Below are positions 1 to 9,671 of a stretch of 64,000 nt of DNA, in pieces. The notes beneath the pieces were generated by a model that worked only from the letters and a program-made list of their open reading frames with translations, did not search any database and had not been told where the DNA came from. The translations under genes were made by a program, and so were the position numbers. The DNA is from Pelagibacterium nitratireducens (GTDB lineage Bacteria > Pseudomonadota > Alphaproteobacteria > Rhizobiales > Devosiaceae), in the NCBI RefSeq assembly GCF_037044555.1, contig NZ_CP146275.1, positions 3,514,501-3,578,500 of the forward strand, given 5' to 3'. The first letter of the stretch is position 1; the number at the start of each line of letters is the position of its first letter.

Positions 1-1219
1 AACCGGCGGCAACGTTGCGGGTTGCGGAGGTCACCTCGGCAACCACTTCACGCAGCTTGGCGGTCATGGCGTTGAGCGCCTTGATCAGATCGCCCACTTC
101 GTCATCGGACTTGTTGTCGGCACTGGCGTTGAGATTGCCGGCAGCCACTTCATCGGCCAGACGCACGGCGCTGGAGAGAGCCCGCGAGATCGAAACGACG
201 ATCCAGATGGCAGCCAGAAGCGCGATAAGAGCGGAACCGACAAGCAGCCCGATCAGCAGCATGCGGCTTTGTTCATAGACGGCATTGGCATCGATGGTCG
301 CCTGCTCGAGCACGACATCGTTGCGGTCGACCATGGCCTGGAGCAGCTCGACAGCCTCTGAGCGCAGCGTTGCGCCTTCGCCATCGGCCAGCACATTGGC
401 GTTGTATTGGGTGCGCTGAGTCGAGACCTCGACGGCCCTGTCCATGGCCAGGACCATGTTTTCATGGTCTGTCTGGGCCTGGGCCACCAGGGTCGGTTCG
501 ATCGATCCGGCAACGCGCATGAGCTGGGCAAAGCCCGGTGCAAGATCGGCCAGGGCGGTGCGATAGTCGTTGAGCCATTCGTCCTGCTTGGCGGGATCGT
601 CATCGGCCAACAGGATATTGCGCTGCTGGCGGAAGGCGTCGCTGGCCTTCAAGAACATGGCATTTGCCGTCTCATAGGCGGGCAGAGTTGAAATATCGCC
701 ATTGGCAAGGCGGCGCCCGAGGGCGTCGATCAGGCTGCCCATGGTTTCTTCGAGGGCCGTGATGGCTGCACTGCCTTCACTGGTGGTGATGGCGAAGGCT
801 TCGACGTCGGAATTCTGCTCGGCGAAATCCTGGACCTGAAGCGAAACCGTCCAGTAGCTTTCCAGCGTTTCCATGAAGGTCTGCATGTCGATGTTGGTCT
901 GCTCGACGGTGAACGCACCGATCAGACCCTCGGCGTCCGCATGCAACTCGGTGTAGAGTTCGGCCAGACGCTGGCGCTGTTCGGTGAGCGCCTCGGCGTC
1001 CGAGCTCAGGATCATGGCCCTGAGATTGTTGGAAAGGCCGGTGAGATCTTCCTGCATCTCCTTGAGCTGCAGTGAGCGTGCCGCGGGGCCGTTCACGATG
1101 CCTTCGAGCGTTTGGTTCAGGTGCCCCAGATTTTGCAGGGCCAGGAACATGCTGGCGCCTGACAGGGCAACGACGACGCCGAAGACCGCCGCCAGTTTTG
1201 TCTTGATAGTCAGTCTCAC
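1..1219 (-). CDS. Methyl-accepting chemotaxis protein (partial, C-terminus beyond window)
   Basis: Membrane chemoreceptor that would control CheA activity through CheW. Translation from a GTG at 1219 gives VRLTIKTKLAAVFGVVVALS, an N-terminal signal anchor, then a helical periplasmic region of about 280 residues. A second membrane segment (LLIGLLVGSALIALLAAIW) is followed by a HAMP-like region and the start of the cytoplasmic helical hairpin. The window ends before the conserved signalling tip, so the C-terminus is missing. The GTG overlaps the cheW stop as GTGA, so it is the last visible gene of the che operon. The long helical sensor domain with little recognisable pocket gives no ligand clue. 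Confidence 0.88.
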   Translation of the reverse strand, partial: MRLTIKTKLAAVFGVVVALSGASMFLALQNLGHLNQTLEGIVNGPAARSLQLKEMQEDLTGLSNNLRAMILSSDAEALTEQRQRLAELYTELHADAEGLIGAFTVEQTNIDMQTFMETLESYWTVSLQVQDFAEQNSDVEAFAITTSEGSAAITALEETMGSLIDALGRRLANGDISTLPAYETANAMFLKASDAFRQQRNILLADDDPAKQDEWLNDYRTALADLAPGFAQLMRVAGSIEPTLVAQAQTDHENMVLAMDRAVEVSTQRTQYNANVLADGEGATLRSEAVELLQAMVDRNDVVLEQATIDANAVYEQSRMLLIGLLVGSALIALLAAIWIVVSISRALSSAVRLADEVAAGNLNASADNKSDDEVGDLIKALNAMTAKLREVVAEVTSATRNVAAG

Positions 1220-1713
1220 AATGCAGACCTTTCTTCTGATGCTGCAGCGGGCGAAGTTCTATCGCCCGGTGTTTCGAATATTTTTTCCATGTCGGGAATG
1301 ATGATGAAGCCGCCATTGCGCTTGCCGATGCCCTTGACGAACTCGGGCTTCCAACGCATGCCGACCTTGGGTGCCTCCTCAATCGAGGCGGCTTCGATGT
1401 CGGTGACATCGTGGACTTTGTCGGCAAGGATGCCGGCAATGGTGGGTTCACCGCCGATATTGACTTCCATGACGACGATTCGGGTTTCCTCGTCGGGCTC
1501 GGGCCGTTCCATGCCGAACATGACACGCAGGTCGGCCAGCGGTACGACGCGTCCGCGCACATTGATCAGCCCACCGACAAAGGCGGGTGCGTTGGGCACT
1601 TCGGTGATCGGCACGAGGTCGAGGATTTCACGCACCTGGCTTGCCTCGACGGCAAACAGCTCGTCATCGAGGCGGATGGTCAGGGCGTTCATTGAAATGG
1701 CTGGCGCGCTCAT
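1216..1713 (-). CDS. cheW: Chemotaxis coupling protein CheW
   Basis: Adaptor that links receptors to the CheA kinase. The 165-residue product has the CheW beta-barrel signature: VREILDLVPITEVPNAPAFV, then GLINVRGRVVPLADLR, and a conserved hydrophobic core through GGFIIIPDMEKIF. The start at 1713 overlaps the cheA stop (ATGA), and its own stop overlaps the MCP start, which implies translational coupling. The length is typical for CheW. A longer open frame continues upstream but lies inside cheA and is not used. Confidence 0.93.
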   Translation of the reverse strand: MSAPAISMNALTIRLDDELFAVEASQVREILDLVPITEVPNAPAFVGGLINVRGRVVPLADLRVMFGMERPEPDEETRIVVMEVNIGGEPTIAGILADKVHDVTDIEAASIEEAPKVGMRWKPEFVKGIGKRNGGFIIIPDMEKIFETPGDRTSPAAASEERSAL

Positions 1714-3752
1714 GCGGCTCTCCCGCTCAGGCTGTAACTGTCGCCCTGGGGCTGACCGGAAGCGACCAGATGGGCGGTGTCGAGGATCAATGCCACCATG
1801 CCGTCTCCGAGAATGGTCGCACCCGAAAAGGACTTGATGGACGAGTGCAGCTTGGAGAGCTGTTTGATGACCGTCTGGTTGTTGCCGATGATCTGATCGA
1901 CCACCAGCCCGACACGGCCCTCGCCCGAGGCGACAATGACCACTTTCTGGAACGGTTCGGGTGGAGCAGAGGTGCCGAACACCTCGCGCAACCGCAGATA
2001 GGGCACGAGCGAGCCTCGGATATCGAGGAAATTGCGCCCCTTTGCGTGTGCCTCGATGCCTTCGGGCAGTTCCACACATTCCTCGACGGCGGCCAGGGGA
2101 ATTGTGTAGCGGCCATTGCCGACCCGCACGAGCATGCCGTCGATGATGGCAAGCGTTAAGGGCAGGCGCAGTGTCGCCGTCGTGCCCTGGCCGGGGACCG
2201 TCGTGAGATCGATGGTGCCGCGCAGCCCGTCGATCGTGCGCTTGACCACATCCATGCCCACGCCACGGCCCGAGAGCGACGTCACCTCCTTGGCCGTCGA
2301 AAAGCCCGGCGCAAAGATCAGGTGATAGAGTTCCTGCTCGGTGAGTTTGGTCTCTGGGGTTATCAGCCCGTTTTCCTCGGCCTTGGCGCGAATGCGCGCG
2401 GGATCGAGCCCGGCCCCGTCGTCGGACACCGAAATGGCGACTTCGGCACCCGAATAAACGGCCGAAAGCCGCACGGTGCCCTTGGCGGACTTGCCCGACG
2501 CCGCACGGGCCTCGGCGCTTTCCAGACCGTGATCCATGGCGTTGCGGATCAGATGGACCAGCGGGTCGGCCAGCCGCTCGATCATTGTCTTGTCGAGTTC
2601 TGTGTCTTCGCCGGCGGTCACGAATTCGATGGGCTTGCCCAACTCACCCGAAAGGTCGTGCACAAGGCGCCGGAACCGACCGAACAGCGACCCGATGGGC
2701 ACCATACGGATGCCCATGGAGGTGTCGCGCAGTCCCGAGGAGAGCCGTTCGAGTTCCTCGGCAATGGTTTTGAGGGCCGTGTCCGAACTTGTCGCAGCGA
2801 TCTGGGTCAGCCGGGCCTGTGCGATGACCAGTTCGCCGACGCGATCCATGAGTTCATCGAGCCGTTCGGCGGGCACACGCAGCGAGGTGGCGGCAGTGCG
2901 GTCGGGCTCGGTCTTTTCGGCGGCCTTCCCCCGTTTGGGGGCAGGGGTCGGTGCCGGGTTGGCGACGGCGGGCGTTTCGGCCACGACCGGGGCCGACGCG
3001 GTATCCGGGGCGGCTGGTGTCTCAGGCTTCGCCGGAGCCTCCTCGAGCTCCGACAGGCTCAGTTCCATGCTGTCGCGCAGGAACATGAAGATGTCCTCGA
3101 TTGCCGCGGCGGGATCGGCGGCCTCGATATCGACCTGCCAGCCGATATGGGGCACTTCGGGATCGAGAATCTCGAGATCGGGGATGCGATCGGTCAGCGC
3201 GAGGACCCGATTGGGCCCGAGTTCGGCCAGTTCTTCGAGCAAGAGGATCGGATTGGTGCCAAAGGCAAGACAGTCTGAGGGAAGATAGAAGACCAGCCGC
3301 CACCATTTGGCCGCTTCGGCCGAGGGCGTACTGTCGGCAAGCGGCGCTTCGACCAGCTTGTCGCTTTCCTGCACGGGGGCGCCACCATCCACAATGAGGC
3401 GCAGCGCGGCGAGGATTTCGTCGCCACCGGCCACTTCGGCTTCGGGGTCTTCGATCAGGCGGTGGATATGATCCTTGGCGTCGAGCGCGACTTCGATGAG
3501 CGCCTTGTTGGCCGCGCTCTGTCCCTTGCGGACCCGGTCGAAGGCCGTCTCGAATTCATGCACGAACTCGGCGACGTGCGTGAAGCCGAACATGGCTCCG
3601 GACCCCTTGATCGTGTGCAGAGCCCTGAACGCGAAATTGATGAGATCGGAATTTGCGGGATCCTGTTCGAGATCGAGCAGGCCGGCTTCGAGTTGTTCGA
3701 GAAGCTCGCGGGCCTCCTGGCGAAAGGTATCTGTGGGATCGGACATGCTCAT
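1710..3752 (-). CDS. cheA: Chemotaxis histidine kinase CheA
   Basis: Cytoplasmic kinase that phosphorylates CheY. The 680-residue protein starts MSMSDPTDTFRQEA. It carries an N-terminal Hpt domain with the phospho-accepting His near residue 46 (RALHTIKGSGAMFGF), a middle P2-like region, and an Ala/Pro-rich linker near 260-310. The dimerisation helix (LDELMDRVGELVIAQARL), an HATPase with HLIRNAMDHG and GRGVGMDVV boxes, and a C-terminal CheW-like domain follow. The start at 3752 was chosen over an upstream in-frame ATG because it overlaps the cheY stop by four bases. Its stop overlaps cheW in the same way. Confidence 0.95.
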   Translation of the reverse strand: MSMSDPTDTFRQEARELLEQLEAGLLDLEQDPANSDLINFAFRALHTIKGSGAMFGFTHVAEFVHEFETAFDRVRKGQSAANKALIEVALDAKDHIHRLIEDPEAEVAGGDEILAALRLIVDGGAPVQESDKLVEAPLADSTPSAEAAKWWRLVFYLPSDCLAFGTNPILLLEELAELGPNRVLALTDRIPDLEILDPEVPHIGWQVDIEAADPAAAIEDIFMFLRDSMELSLSELEEAPAKPETPAAPDTASAPVVAETPAVANPAPTPAPKRGKAAEKTEPDRTAATSLRVPAERLDELMDRVGELVIAQARLTQIAATSSDTALKTIAEELERLSSGLRDTSMGIRMVPIGSLFGRFRRLVHDLSGELGKPIEFVTAGEDTELDKTMIERLADPLVHLIRNAMDHGLESAEARAASGKSAKGTVRLSAVYSGAEVAISVSDDGAGLDPARIRAKAEENGLITPETKLTEQELYHLIFAPGFSTAKEVTSLSGRGVGMDVVKRTIDGLRGTIDLTTVPGQGTTATLRLPLTLAIIDGMLVRVGNGRYTIPLAAVEECVELPEGIEAHAKGRNFLDIRGSLVPYLRLREVFGTSAPPEPFQKVVIVASGEGRVGLVVDQIIGNNQTVIKQLSKLHSSIKSFSGATILGDGMVALILDTAHLVASGQPQGDSYSLSGRAA

Positions 3753-4117
3753 GCGCCTACCACCTTCTTGATGATGGCCAGAAGCTGATCCTGTTTGAAA
3801 GGCTTGACGATCCACCCGGTAGCCCCGGCCTCCTTGGCCTGGCGCTTGAGTTCATCGTCGGACTCGGTGGTCAAAAGAATGATCGGTATCCCCTTGCTTG
3901 CGGGGTGGGTGCGATATTTGCGCACGAACTCGATGCCGTTGAGGACCGGCATGTTGAGATCGGTGAGCACCGCGTGAACCGGCTGGGCGATGGCCTTGTC
4001 GTAGCCTTCGGCACCGTCGGCGGCCTCAATGACCTCAAAGCCCGCCGCCGTCAGGGTCATGGACACCATCTGGCGGATGGATGCGGAATCGTCGATTGTC
4101 AGGATCGTCTTGCTCAT
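3749..4117 (-). CDS. cheY: Chemotaxis response regulator CheY
   Basis: Single-domain receiver protein of 122 residues. It begins MSKTILTIDDSASIRQMVSM, with the acidic pair in IDDS, the phospho-acceptor Asp in VLTDLNMPVLNG, the switch Thr in ILLTTES, and the conserved Lys in IVKPF. It has no output domain, so it should act on the flagellar motor or as a phosphate sink. It lies between the STAS gene (2-bp gap) and cheA (4-bp overlap), which makes the operon assignment firm. Which of several possible CheY paralogues this is cannot be told from the window. Confidence 0.94.
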   Translation of the reverse strand: MSKTILTIDDSASIRQMVSMTLTAAGFEVIEAADGAEGYDKAIAQPVHAVLTDLNMPVLNGIEFVRKYRTHPASKGIPIILLTTESDDELKRQAKEAGATGWIVKPFKQDQLLAIIKKVVGA

Positions 4118-4119
4118 GG

Positions 4120-4449
4120 TCAGTGCCCCGCCTGCTGTTTTGTGACCCCGGTCCAGAACCCGGCGTGCTCCTGGCCGGAACCGAGAAATCCGGCGGACAC
4201 AAGTACGGCACTCAGCGGTGCGCCGATGGGCGCGAGCATCTCGAGCGTCTTGCCCGTCTGCTCGGCTTTTGCCCGCGCGGCCAATAGCGTTTGGACTGTG
4301 GTGATGTCCGCCTCGGACAGCGTTTGGGTATCGAGCGCGATGTGGTCATGTTCGGAAAGGGCCTGGGCCAGGCTGGTCGCGACGTTCTGTGCGGATTTGA
4401 TGCCTGCATCGGCGCCCAGAACGAGCGTATAGCAGTCTTTATCGGGCAT
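4120..4449 (-). CDS. STAS-domain protein of the chemotaxis operon
   Basis: Predicted 109-residue protein, MPDKDCYTLVLGADAGIKSA onward, with the alternating strand/helix pattern of STAS (anti-sigma-antagonist-like) domains: a hydrophobic first strand, an IALDTQTLSEADITTVQTLL segment, and a C-terminal amphipathic helix. STAS-like genes directly before cheY-cheA are seen in other alphaproteobacterial che operons, but their role is not settled. The chosen ATG at 4449 has a poor Shine-Dalgarno sequence. It lies inside a short upstream ORF with a good one (4439-4486), so start-stop coupling is possible. A longer in-frame start exists but would add 43 unlike residues. Confidence 0.7.
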   Translation of the reverse strand: MPDKDCYTLVLGADAGIKSAQNVATSLAQALSEHDHIALDTQTLSEADITTVQTLLAARAKAEQTGKTLEMLAPIGAPLSAVLVSAGFLGSGQEHAGFWTGVTKQQAGH

Positions 4450-4486
4450 GGGCGGTACCCGATAGGCGTAGGGGTCTGGATGACAT
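4439..4486 (-). CDS. Possible 15-residue leader ORF overlapping the STAS start
   Basis: An ATG at 4486 follows a clear GGAGAG ribosome-binding site by five bases and encodes MSSRPLRLSGTAHAR before a TAA at 4441-4439. The ORF runs over the STAS start codon in another frame, ending eight bases past it. This layout suits translational coupling of a gene whose own RBS is weak. It could also be chance, or a sign that the true STAS start is elsewhere. There is no homology evidence. Confidence 0.35.
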   Translation of the reverse strand: MSSRPLRLSGTAHAR

Positions 4487-5032
4487 TCTGTCTCTCCTGC
4501 CGTTGCGATGGCCGGGAGCAGAAGGCGCAAACCATTCTTGCCGACAGTCGCACCACTCCAACGCAGCACCACCATCAACCGTGTATTCCCCCGGAATGTG
4601 GAAATACACTTGCATTCAATTATTAAACAACAGTTACAATTTTACAGTTCATCGGAGTACTTTGTTTGCCAATTCAAACATAAAAATTAAATTAAACGAG
4701 AGTATTACTTTCCTTCTCTGGAGTCGTCGCAGAATCTAGCCACGCAATCTCAGAGTCTTTCGGATTTTGATTCTGAATCGACTCGGAAAAAACACATGTG
4801 GAATACTTTGTCGTGCTCTTGATTCTCGCCCCGGACATGGGCCTGGCAGCCGGCTCAATGCTTTGTGGACAGAACCGCATTGCCTGCACGTCTAAAGCAA
4901 CCGCCAGGCGACTGACGCGCAGGCATGCCCAACTGCCATGATCCGCGCGGACGCGGATCATCCCGGCTAAAAAAAATTTTTGGATTGGAAACATCAACGG
5001 GCCGGCAGTGGCCGGCGCGTTAGGGAGAGGGG
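4487..5032. other. Intergenic region with the che operon promoter side
   Basis: About 545 bp without a convincing gene. The part from 4600 to 4720 is notably AT-rich for this genome and probably holds the che promoter, but I could not pick a -35/-10 pair with confidence. The 141-codon minus frame across 4692-5117 runs into the HD-GYP gene, has no protein-like features, and is not called. Next to the HD-GYP stop, a perfect hairpin (4938-4961) and a GCCGGC repeat with tetra-base spacer (5001-5016) may end that transcript. Confidence 0.5.
4938..4961. repeat. Perfect 10-bp inverted repeat, possible terminator
   Basis: ATGATCCGCG and CGCGGATCAT flank the tetraloop CGGA. It lies about 70 bp past the stop of the HD-GYP gene, and an A8/T5 run is adjacent at 4969-4981. 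On the minus strand the T-run precedes the hairpin rather than following it, so intrinsic termination in the classical sense is uncertain. Confidence 0.4.
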
Positions 5033-6082
5033 CTAAAAGCCTGCGGCCTCGGGCAACTCGGTGCCGCCGATGAGCGCACTGATCTCGGACCATTTGGCGC
5101 GGAAGGCGGCAACGCAACCGGGATCGAAATGGCTGCCGCTGCAGCGGATAATTTCGGCATAGGCGGCTTCGACCGTCCAGGCAGCCTTATAGGGGCGTTC
5201 GGAACACAGGGCATCAAAGACATCGGCGATGGCCACGATGCGGGCCTCGACAGGAATATCGGTGCCAGAGAGCTTGTCGGGATAACCGGTGCCGTCCCAG
5301 CGCTCGTGATGGCTCTGGGCAATCAACTCGGCAGTCTTGATCAGATCGGAGCTGCCGCGCTCGAGAATGCGCGCGCCGATTGTCACGTGCTCCTGCATCG
5401 TGGCGAATTCGGCAGGCGTCAGCTTGCCGGGTTTGCTCAGAATGGCATCGGCGATGCCGATCTTGCCGATGTCGTGCAGGGGTGCGGCCAGGTAGATCAT
5501 GCGGCATCTGTGCTCGGGCAGCCCAATGCCCTCAGCGATGAGTTCGCTGATCTGGGCGACCCGGGAGACATGACCGCCCGTATCGCCGTCGCGATATTCG
5601 ATGGCGCGGGCCAGCCGATAGATGATTTCTTCCTCGCGGGCCAGAAGATGGGCAGTGGCGCGCTCGACTTCACGGGCCAGCCATTGGGCCCGGTCGGCAA
5701 GTTGGACCTGTGCCTTGCGCAGGGCCAGAAGATTGGCAACGCGGGCCTGCAATTCGGTGGGATCGAACGGCTTTTGCAGAAAATCGGACGCGCCGGCCTT
5801 GATCGCCTCGATGCGGACCGTCTTGTCGGCATCGGACGTCACCATGACGATGGGAACCAGACTGTAAGCAGGCCGGGCGCGCAAGGCCGCGGTGAACTCG
5901 ACGCCGTCCATTTCGGGCATTATGTGATCGACGATCACCAGATCGTACTGGCGTTCGCGGCAGAGCTGGACCGCCTCGCGCGGATTGAGACATAGCTCGA
6001 TCTCGCCGGGCACCACTTCGCCGATTATCGCTCCGATAAGCGCAAGGCTCGATCGGCTATCGTCAACAATAAGCAAACGCAT
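5033..6082 (-). CDS. Response regulator with HD-GYP phosphodiesterase domain
   Basis: Two-domain 349-residue protein of the RpfG type that would hydrolyse cyclic di-GMP when activated by a partner kinase. The receiver domain (MRLLIVDDSRSSLALIGAII) has its phospho-Asp in VIVDHIMPEMDG near residue 52 and the Lys in DFLQKPFDP. A helical linker leads to an HD-GYP domain with HDIGKIG at about 203 and HHERWDGTGYP at about 258-268. All hallmark residues are present, so it is likely active. No kinase is adjacent; its position beside the che operon suggests motility control, but this is inference. Confidence 0.92.
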   Translation of the reverse strand: MRLLIVDDSRSSLALIGAIIGEVVPGEIELCLNPREAVQLCRERQYDLVIVDHIMPEMDGVEFTAALRARPAYSLVPIVMVTSDADKTVRIEAIKAGASDFLQKPFDPTELQARVANLLALRKAQVQLADRAQWLAREVERATAHLLAREEEIIYRLARAIEYRDGDTGGHVSRVAQISELIAEGIGLPEHRCRMIYLAAPLHDIGKIGIADAILSKPGKLTPAEFATMQEHVTIGARILERGSSDLIKTAELIAQSHHERWDGTGYPDKLSGTDIPVEARIVAIADVFDALCSERPYKAAWTVEAAYAEIIRCSGSHFDPGCVAAFRAKWSEISALIGGTELPEAAGF

Positions 6083-6171
6083 GCACTGCCCCCACAGCCA
6101 CTGACACAGCGACTATGAGGGGCAACTCTTAGGACAAGCTTAATTGGCAGATCGATTGGTGCGGCAGATCT

Positions 6172-7332
6172 CTATTGCCAGTATCTCGCCAGCGTCGTTG
6201 GGGTGTGCATGGTGCCGTAAAGATAGTGCCAGAACCGTTTGCGCTCGGAGGCGGGCACCTCCTTCCAGACCTTTTCCACGGCCATATCCCCGCACCAATA
6301 AGCATAAATGAAGGGCGCTCTGAGATCGTGATGGAGGAAGGCAAGCCGCCCCCTGACCGTTTCAGGGGTCTGATAGCCCTGAGCGGCGATGGTCGGCACG
6401 ATTTCCTCGATCGATTTTTTCTCCTCGTGCATCATCCATGCCGCATTGCAGCGCAAGGCGCTGCGGAGGCGCTGCAGCGCGACAGCGATCTGGTCGCCGG
6501 GGGTATCGAGCCAGTCGAGAAAGGCCATGCCGTTGTCGGCAATACCTTCAAACAATGCGCTCGAGGCCGAACTGGTGACCACCTGCGCGCCGTCGAGCGG
6601 CATGGAACCGTCCGCGACATAGCGCTCGCGCAGCCCCAGATGCACAAGATGCCCCGGGAACGCCTCATGGGTCGCCAGATGCTTGAGGGCATAGACCGTA
6701 TACGGGAAATCGAGGTTCAGCAGAACCTGACGCCCCGGGTAGTCGCAATAGGCGGCAAAGGGCTTTTGGGTGACGCCCACCGGCTCGATCCACTCGTGGG
6801 AAAAATCATACATCGCCGCGGCGCGCTGGCGCGACTGCCTGAGAAAATCCTCGAGCACGACGATGACCGTGTCGCGCGGCACTATGGTGTCGGTCTCCCA
6901 GCGGGCGATGTCGGCCGCCAGATCGCCGTCGCGATAGCCCAACTCGTCGAGCCCGTTGCGGATCGTTGCGCGGTAGGCATCGAGGATATCGTCACCAACC
7001 AGCGTGATGTCGACCCGGATCTGTCGCCTGAGCCGCTCGGCAAAACCGACAGGCTTGCCCTCGAACGTGTCCATGAGGACGTCAAGGGAATCGATCATCT
7101 CGGCGAGATAGTCACGGCGCAACTGGGTGTCGACGGCGCTATCGAGCGTTTCCGAGAGCTTTGCCAGAGCGTCGCGCGCCTCGGCGTAGTCGCCGAAACT
7201 GCGCGACTCAACGGGGGCAACGGCGACCGGGATCAGGCCCTCGGCGTCGAGAAAGCCTTCCCCCTGCTGCTGGTCCCTATAGAGCCGGTCGATCCCGGCG
7301 GTGATTTCAGCCAGGTCTTGTCCCGGTTTCAT
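6172..7332 (-). CDS. DUF885 family protein, predicted metallopeptidase
   Basis: Protein of 386 residues starting MKPGQDLAEITAGIDRLYRD after an AGGAG ribosome-binding site. The hallmark HEAFPGH (an HExxxGH motif) matches the DUF885 family, whose members are thought to be zinc-dependent peptidases. No signal peptide is visible, so it should be cytoplasmic. It is shorter than many family members of about 550-600 residues and appears to keep mainly the C-terminal catalytic half. The reading frame stays open for about 100 codons before the chosen ATG, but those overlap the neighbouring aldo/keto reductase gene and look out of frame. The substrate is unknown. Confidence 0.82.
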   Translation of the reverse strand: MKPGQDLAEITAGIDRLYRDQQQGEGFLDAEGLIPVAVAPVESRSFGDYAEARDALAKLSETLDSAVDTQLRRDYLAEMIDSLDVLMDTFEGKPVGFAERLRRQIRVDITLVGDDILDAYRATIRNGLDELGYRDGDLAADIARWETDTIVPRDTVIVVLEDFLRQSRQRAAAMYDFSHEWIEPVGVTQKPFAAYCDYPGRQVLLNLDFPYTVYALKHLATHEAFPGHLVHLGLRERYVADGSMPLDGAQVVTSSASSALFEGIADNGMAFLDWLDTPGDQIAVALQRLRSALRCNAAWMMHEEKKSIEEIVPTIAAQGYQTPETVRGRLAFLHHDLRAPFIYAYWCGDMAVEKVWKEVPASERKRFWHYLYGTMHTPTTLARYWQ

Positions 7333-7402
7333 CTTCAACTCCTCATTCCCTGTCTCGCTCTTTCGAACCGCCAAACAGGTTCTCACTTTTGCTGAAAGCG
7401 CT

Positions 7403-8374
<972 letters not shown>

Positions 8375-8507
8375 TAGTACACCCTTTCATCGCGATAAAT
8401 CAGAAAGCTGCGGCAGCATGGAGCCCTGTGTGTCAGTGGGATGACCACCATCGGCCCCATCTTTGCCTAGCGCTTCCGGCATAAATGCACAAATAAATGG
8501 CGTATGC

Positions 8508-8525
8508 AATTTGTGTACAAAAATT
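8508..8525. promoter_or_regulatory. Dyad, candidate operator for the GntR regulator
   Basis: The run AATTTGTGTACAAAAATT is an imperfect palindrome around GT/AC (TTTGT and ACAAA half-sites). It lies in the divergent region between the aldo/keto reductase and the GntR gene, about 70 bp before the regulator. GntR proteins commonly bind such dyads and repress their own gene. No second copy was found, so the assignment is tentative. Confidence 0.35.
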
Positions 8526-8597
8526 TCTCACACCCTCTTGCGCTGAAAAAATTACCGTGCAACCGTTGAGGGTGTACTGAATGGATAGCACACCTAA

Positions 8598-9632
8598 ATG
8601 TTCACGCTAGACGCGTCCAGCATCGACAAGTCGCTCCCCGTTCCGGTGGGAACGCAATTGCATGGCCTGCTGGCCTACATGCTCAGCTTCGGCGACATTC
8701 CCGATGGTGCAAAGCTGCCTTCGGTGCGCACGCTCGCTGCCGATATCGGCATCGCGCCGATGACCGTTGCCCAGGTTTACAAGCAGCTCCGCGATGAAGG
8801 CCTTGTGGAAATGCGCCATGGGCTGGGCGCCTTTGCCATTCAGGACCCAAAGATAGGGCTGTCCGGCTCTAACCCGCTCGATGCCTTGCGCTCCGATATC
8901 GGCGCGCTGATCGAGAAGGCCGACAATCTGGGCATTTCAACGTTGTCGCTGATCTCGATGATCAACGCGCAATCACAGTTTCCCCGAGGCGGCGACGGGC
9001 TGAGCATCGTCTTTGTATGCATATTCGAGGGCCCGGGCCGCGATTATGTCGAACAGATCCGCCCCGCCCTTGCCCCCGAAGACAAGGTGCGCCTGATAAC
9101 GCTCGACAGTCTTTCGGGCTCTGACACCTTGCGCGAAGCGTGCCGCAAGGCCGATCTGGTGCTGACCTTCGTCAATCGCGAGGCCGAGGTGCGCTCCCAT
9201 GTCGACAGCGACAACATCCTGGGGCTGCGGTTCATTCCATCCGAGCAGACGCGGCAGAACCTGGCGCGGCTCGACCCGCGCACCAAGGTCGCCGCGATTA
9301 CCCACTTCAAGGAATACATCGCCATCATGCGCCCAAGCGTGCGCGAGTTCGCACCCCATGTCTCCGACATCAAGGTGACCTGGTCCTCTGCGTCCGACCT
9401 TGAAGAAACGCTAGCCCAGTGCACCGCCGTGATCTTTGCCTCTGGCGCCGATCACGTCGCAGAGCACGTGCCCGATGGCATCCCCTGTTTCGAATACCGG
9501 CACGCGCCAGATCCGGGTGCCGTCGAGAATGTCCTTGCGCCGCATCTCGCCGACTTAAGACGGCAGAAGGCGCGAGGACTAAGCGCAAGTCATCCATCCC
9601 AGAAGGTGGCAGCAAGACCCATGGGAAACTGA
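8598..9632 (+). CDS. GntR-type transcriptional regulator with unusual C-terminal domain
   Basis: Protein of 344 residues. Residues about 20-90 form a GntR winged helix (GAKLPSVRTLAADIGIAPMT, then VAQVYKQLRDEGLVEMRHG). The rest is not an aminotransferase (MocR), FCD or clear UTRA domain. From about residue 135 it shows alternating strand/helix segments such as LSIVFVCIFEGPG, ADLVLTFVNREAEV and TAVIFASGADHV, like a Rossmann or periplasmic-binding fold. It sits 39 bp before the solute-binding protein gene and very likely controls the importer/hydrolase operon that follows. The ligand is unknown. Confidence 0.85.
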   Translation: MFTLDASSIDKSLPVPVGTQLHGLLAYMLSFGDIPDGAKLPSVRTLAADIGIAPMTVAQVYKQLRDEGLVEMRHGLGAFAIQDPKIGLSGSNPLDALRSDIGALIEKADNLGISTLSLISMINAQSQFPRGGDGLSIVFVCIFEGPGRDYVEQIRPALAPEDKVRLITLDSLSGSDTLREACRKADLVLTFVNREAEVRSHVDSDNILGLRFIPSEQTRQNLARLDPRTKVAAITHFKEYIAIMRPSVREFAPHVSDIKVTWSSASDLEETLAQCTAVIFASGADHVAEHVPDGIPCFEYRHAPDPGAVENVLAPHLADLRRQKARGLSASHPSQKVAARPMGN

Positions 9633-9671
9633 GTTCCATCCATCACGGCTGATTTAACAAAGGGAACAATC

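Noticed and set aside
2322..3278. 318-codon plus-strand frame
   Set aside because: Antisense shadow of cheA in a GC-rich region; no RBS and repetitive Gly/Arg-rich composition typical of GC-frame artefacts.
4692..5117. 141-codon minus-strand frame in the che/HD-GYP gap
   Set aside because: Runs 80 bases into the HD-GYP gene on the same strand, has no RBS and shows no domain; treated as intergenic.
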